From Polyangiaceae bacterium (GTDB lineage Bacteria; Myxococcota_A; Polyangia; Polyangiales; Polyangiaceae): a stretch of 6,719 nucleotides of DNA. The stretch is taken from contig JAKVCH010000163.1 of NCBI GenBank assembly GCA_022447485.1, positions 1 through 6,719 of the forward strand, given 5' to 3'. Positions 5,068 to 6,719 of the stretch are shown piece after piece (the stretch's first letter is position 1; the number at the start of each line of letters is the position of its first letter). Below the pieces are notes generated by a model that was given only the letters and a program-made list of their open reading frames with translations, did not search any database and was not told the DNA's origin. Both the position numbers and the translations under genes were made by a program.

Positions 5068-6719
5068 CGTTTACGAGAGTTCATGCTGGGTGCTGCTGCT
5101 AAGGCGGCAAAGTAGTCAAAGAGGCCGTATTCGTTGTTGGCGAAAGCTCGGCGCTCACTTTCAGCGAGACAAGCGTCGCCGCCCCCTCCCGAAAACGCGT
5201 AGGCGGCTAGCTGGCCACTGACACAATCGGTCATGACGGGAAGGGTGGTGAGGGTGTTCGCTAGCTCCGTGAGCCCATCAAAGGTGAGTTCTGTGCCATC
5301 GGGAGAAATGCCCTCCGCGAACGCATTGATGGGAAATCCGTTTTCTTCGCTCCGATAGCGCCCTGCAGCATCAAATGACTCAAATGCAAAACCAAAAGGT
5401 TCAAAACTACGGTGGCATGCTTGGCATCCTGGACTGCCGTGGGCATTTTCAAAGCGTTCACGCGTTGTATTTGCGGGTGGAGCTTCTTCAATCGCAGGGA
5501 CAACATCTGGTACGGGAGGCGTACTTCCGCAAAGTAGCTTTTCAAAAACAAAGAGCCCACGAAAAACGGGAGAGCTCATCGCTGGGTGCGCATGGGCTGC
5601 CAGAAAAGAACCTTGGGCGAGGAGCCCAACACCTTGACCTTGCGGACGCTCGGTATAGGTGTGCTCAGCGGTCTGACTCCCATAGCCATAGTGAGAGGCT
5701 AGAGTCGCATTGGTGAATGTGAACGGAGAAGTTAACAGATCGTAGACATTGCCACCTTGTTCGACAATCACCTCCTGGAGATAGAGGCGCGTTTCTTCCA
5801 CCATCGCCTCCGCGATAGCATCGAAGTTCTCAATGCCGTCTTTGACGTCTCCTCGAACCTGTCCGAACTCAATCCATTGCTCTAAGAAGTCCATCAAGAC
5901 CTCTTGACCCCTTGCGGAACGCAGCAGTTCCTTTGCAACAGCGACGCGAACTTCAGCATCGGCAAACTCGCCGGCGCGCGCGCGTTCAAATAGTTCTGCG
6001 CTGGGCGTTGTTCCAGAGAACGTGTAGGCCAATTGGGTGGCGACGTCTTCAGGGCTTAATTCGCCGTTGGCGTCGCCCAGCTCATCTCGATAGACGAAAA
6101 AGGGCGATTGCAACATTGTCACGAGCGTCCACTTGATCGCCGTGGCGAAATCGGAGCGTTGCAGCACGGATTCGAAGTAGGTGGTGAGTTCCACGCTCTC
6201 TTCTGTTGTCAGGACGTGGCGGTAGATTCTTTCCCCATAGGTGCTGAGGAGCTCCTCGGCGCAGGCCAGGTCAGCGTTGTCGGCGCAAGGCAGTATTTCT
6301 CTGAAGTGGTCGTCATTTGTCAGAAGAGTCGCAACCTCGAGCGCGCTTTTGAATATTTCCTCGGCGCGTTGTGGCCCAACGAGCAGAGTCCGCGCATCGG
6401 TGGTGAATCCAGATATTCCTACGGGATCAACTCCGAGTTGACGACCTTCCCATTCGCCTTGAATCTCGGGAAAGATGTCGAGAATCGAATGCACATACTC
6501 CTTCGACGTGAGTCTCCGCAGAGCGGCAGGCGCCTCATTGGAGTCTGAGCAGCGCAGGCTAAGGTTGATTCTTTCTTCGTCGTTGCCAGGGGAGCCTTCT
6601 TCGCCGGAGTCGTTTGAATTTTCCGCGCCTTCATTGGTGCTATCGCTTCCGTCACTGAGGGGGGCGGTACCACATGAAAAAAGAAGCAGTGAGGAGATGA
6701 TAGTCAGCGGTAAGAGTTG
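5064..6719 (-). CDS. DUF1592/DUF1588 c-type cytochrome-like lipoprotein (5' truncated)
   Basis: The frame stays open to the window edge, giving 551 visible residues. It begins inside a signal peptide (QLLPLTIISSLLLFSCG) with lipobox LFSC, Cys16 visible numbering, and an acidic/Ser/Gly linker (about 17-50). The true start is probably only a few codons beyond the edge. Then come LRRLTSKEYVHSILDIF (68-84), the DUF1587-type opening; YGERIYRHVLTTEE (161-174), DUF1595-like; FFVYRDEL to QWIEF (about 190-316), DUF1592; GVGLLAQGSFL, SSPVFRGLFVFEKLLC and CQACH (432-436) followed by FEPFGFAFESFDAAGRYR, DUF1588; and a DUF1585-like end (about 480-545). CxxCH implies one covalent heme c and a location outside the inner membrane. 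These proteins were described chiefly in Planctomycetes and are common in myxobacteria; their reaction is unknown, with electron transfer or polymer oxidation being inference. The usual DUF1552 partner is not in view. The product is coupled to gene 3. Confidence 0.92.
   Translation of the reverse strand, partial: QLLPLTIISSLLLFSCGTAPLSDGSDSTNEGAENSNDSGEEGSPGNDEERINLSLRCSDSNEAPAALRRLTSKEYVHSILDIFPEIQGEWEGRQLGVDPVGISGFTTDARTLLVGPQRAEEIFKSALEVATLLTNDDHFREILPCADNADLACAEELLSTYGERIYRHVLTTEESVELTTYFESVLQRSDFATAIKWTLVTMLQSPFFVYRDELGDANGELSPEDVATQLAYTFSGTTPSAELFERARAGEFADAEVRVAVAKELLRSARGQEVLMDFLEQWIEFGQVRGDVKDGIENFDAIAEAMVEETRLYLQEVIVEQGGNVYDLLTSPFTFTNATLASHYGYGSQTAEHTYTERPQGQGVGLLAQGSFLAAHAHPAMSSPVFRGLFVFEKLLCGSTPPVPDVVPAIEEAPPANTTRERFENAHGSPGCQACHRSFEPFGFAFESFDAAGRYRSEENGFPINAFAEGISPDGTELTFDGLTELANTLTTLPVMTDCVSGQLAAYAFSGGGGDACLAESERRAFANNEYGLFDYFAALAAAPSMNSRKR
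5412..5426 (-). other. Heme c binding motif CQACH of gene 4
   Basis: These bases encode Cys-Gln-Ala-Cys-His. It is the only CxxCH in the visible protein, and its placement inside the DUF1588 block (before FEPFGFAFESFD) is the standard position for the family. One heme per polypeptide is predicted. The distal ligand cannot be identified from sequence alone. Confidence 0.85.
6672..6674 (-). other. Lipobox cysteine of gene 4
   Basis: The TGT codon encodes the Cys of LFSC after a hydrophobic run that reaches the window edge. It predicts signal peptidase II processing and membrane anchoring. The residue after Cys is Gly, not Asp, so by the E. coli rule it would be sent to the outer membrane; whether that rule applies here is unknown. 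Confidence 0.75.

Noticed and set aside
5426..6494. Possible frameshift or broken gene in the DUF1592 region
   Set aside because: All family blocks occur in order in a single uninterrupted frame.
6108..6548. + strand frame opposite the N-terminal part of the DUF1592 gene
   Set aside because: Lies wholly antisense to conserved DUF1587/1595/1592 sequence, and no domain is seen in its product.
6419..6673. - strand frame of 84 codons at the right edge that might look like a small upstream gene
   Set aside because: It is out of frame with, and fully overlapped by, the 5' part of the DUF1592 gene, whose frame encodes the signal peptide and LRRLTSKEY motif.

Overview
The window holds four protein genes, and all four products look exported: two on the + strand followed by two on the - strand, converging on a 145-base gap (4221-4365). 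Both outer genes are cut by the window edges. No RNA gene, insertion sequence, CRISPR array or origin is visible. The mix of proteins suggests Myxococcota or a related 'deltaproteobacterial' lineage: large Cys-rich secreted proteins, lipoproteins with Gly/Ser/Asp-rich linkers, EGF modules, a DUF1566 protein, and a cytochrome of the DUF1592/DUF1588 family best known from Planctomycetes and myxobacteria. Base composition is only moderately GC-rich by eye, lower than classic soil myxobacteria. This assignment is inference from gene content.

+ strand: Gene 1 (3-2318, 5' truncated) encodes a mosaic extracellular protein. In order it has a possible chitin-binding (CBM5/12-like) tail end, two copies of a nine-cysteine repeat, a Gly/Val/Thr-rich region that looks like a beta-solenoid, and C-terminal adhesion-type modules. 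Gene 2 (2388-4220) follows after 69 bases. It encodes a complete lipoprotein with about five or six EGF-like modules, three with the calcium-binding D-V-D-E/D-C signature, joined to an internalin-like leucine-rich-repeat domain.

- strand: Gene 4 (5064-6719, 5' truncated) encodes a DUF1587/1595/1592/1588/1585-type lipoprotein with one CxxCH heme motif. Its reading frame runs through the window edge and includes a lipobox, so the GTG at 6494 is not its start. Gene 3 (4366-5067) begins within the stop codon of gene 4 (ATGA overlap) and encodes an exported DUF1566 (Lcl C-terminal-like) protein. Genes 4 and 3 are therefore probably one translationally coupled operon.

The window reads as a cell-surface gene neighbourhood: the + pair looks adhesive or binding, and the - pair is a predicted surface cytochrome with a small co-translated partner. 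No link between the two pairs can be shown from sequence alone. The least described items are the nine-cysteine repeat, the EGF-LRR lipoprotein and the coupled DUF1592/DUF1566 pair.
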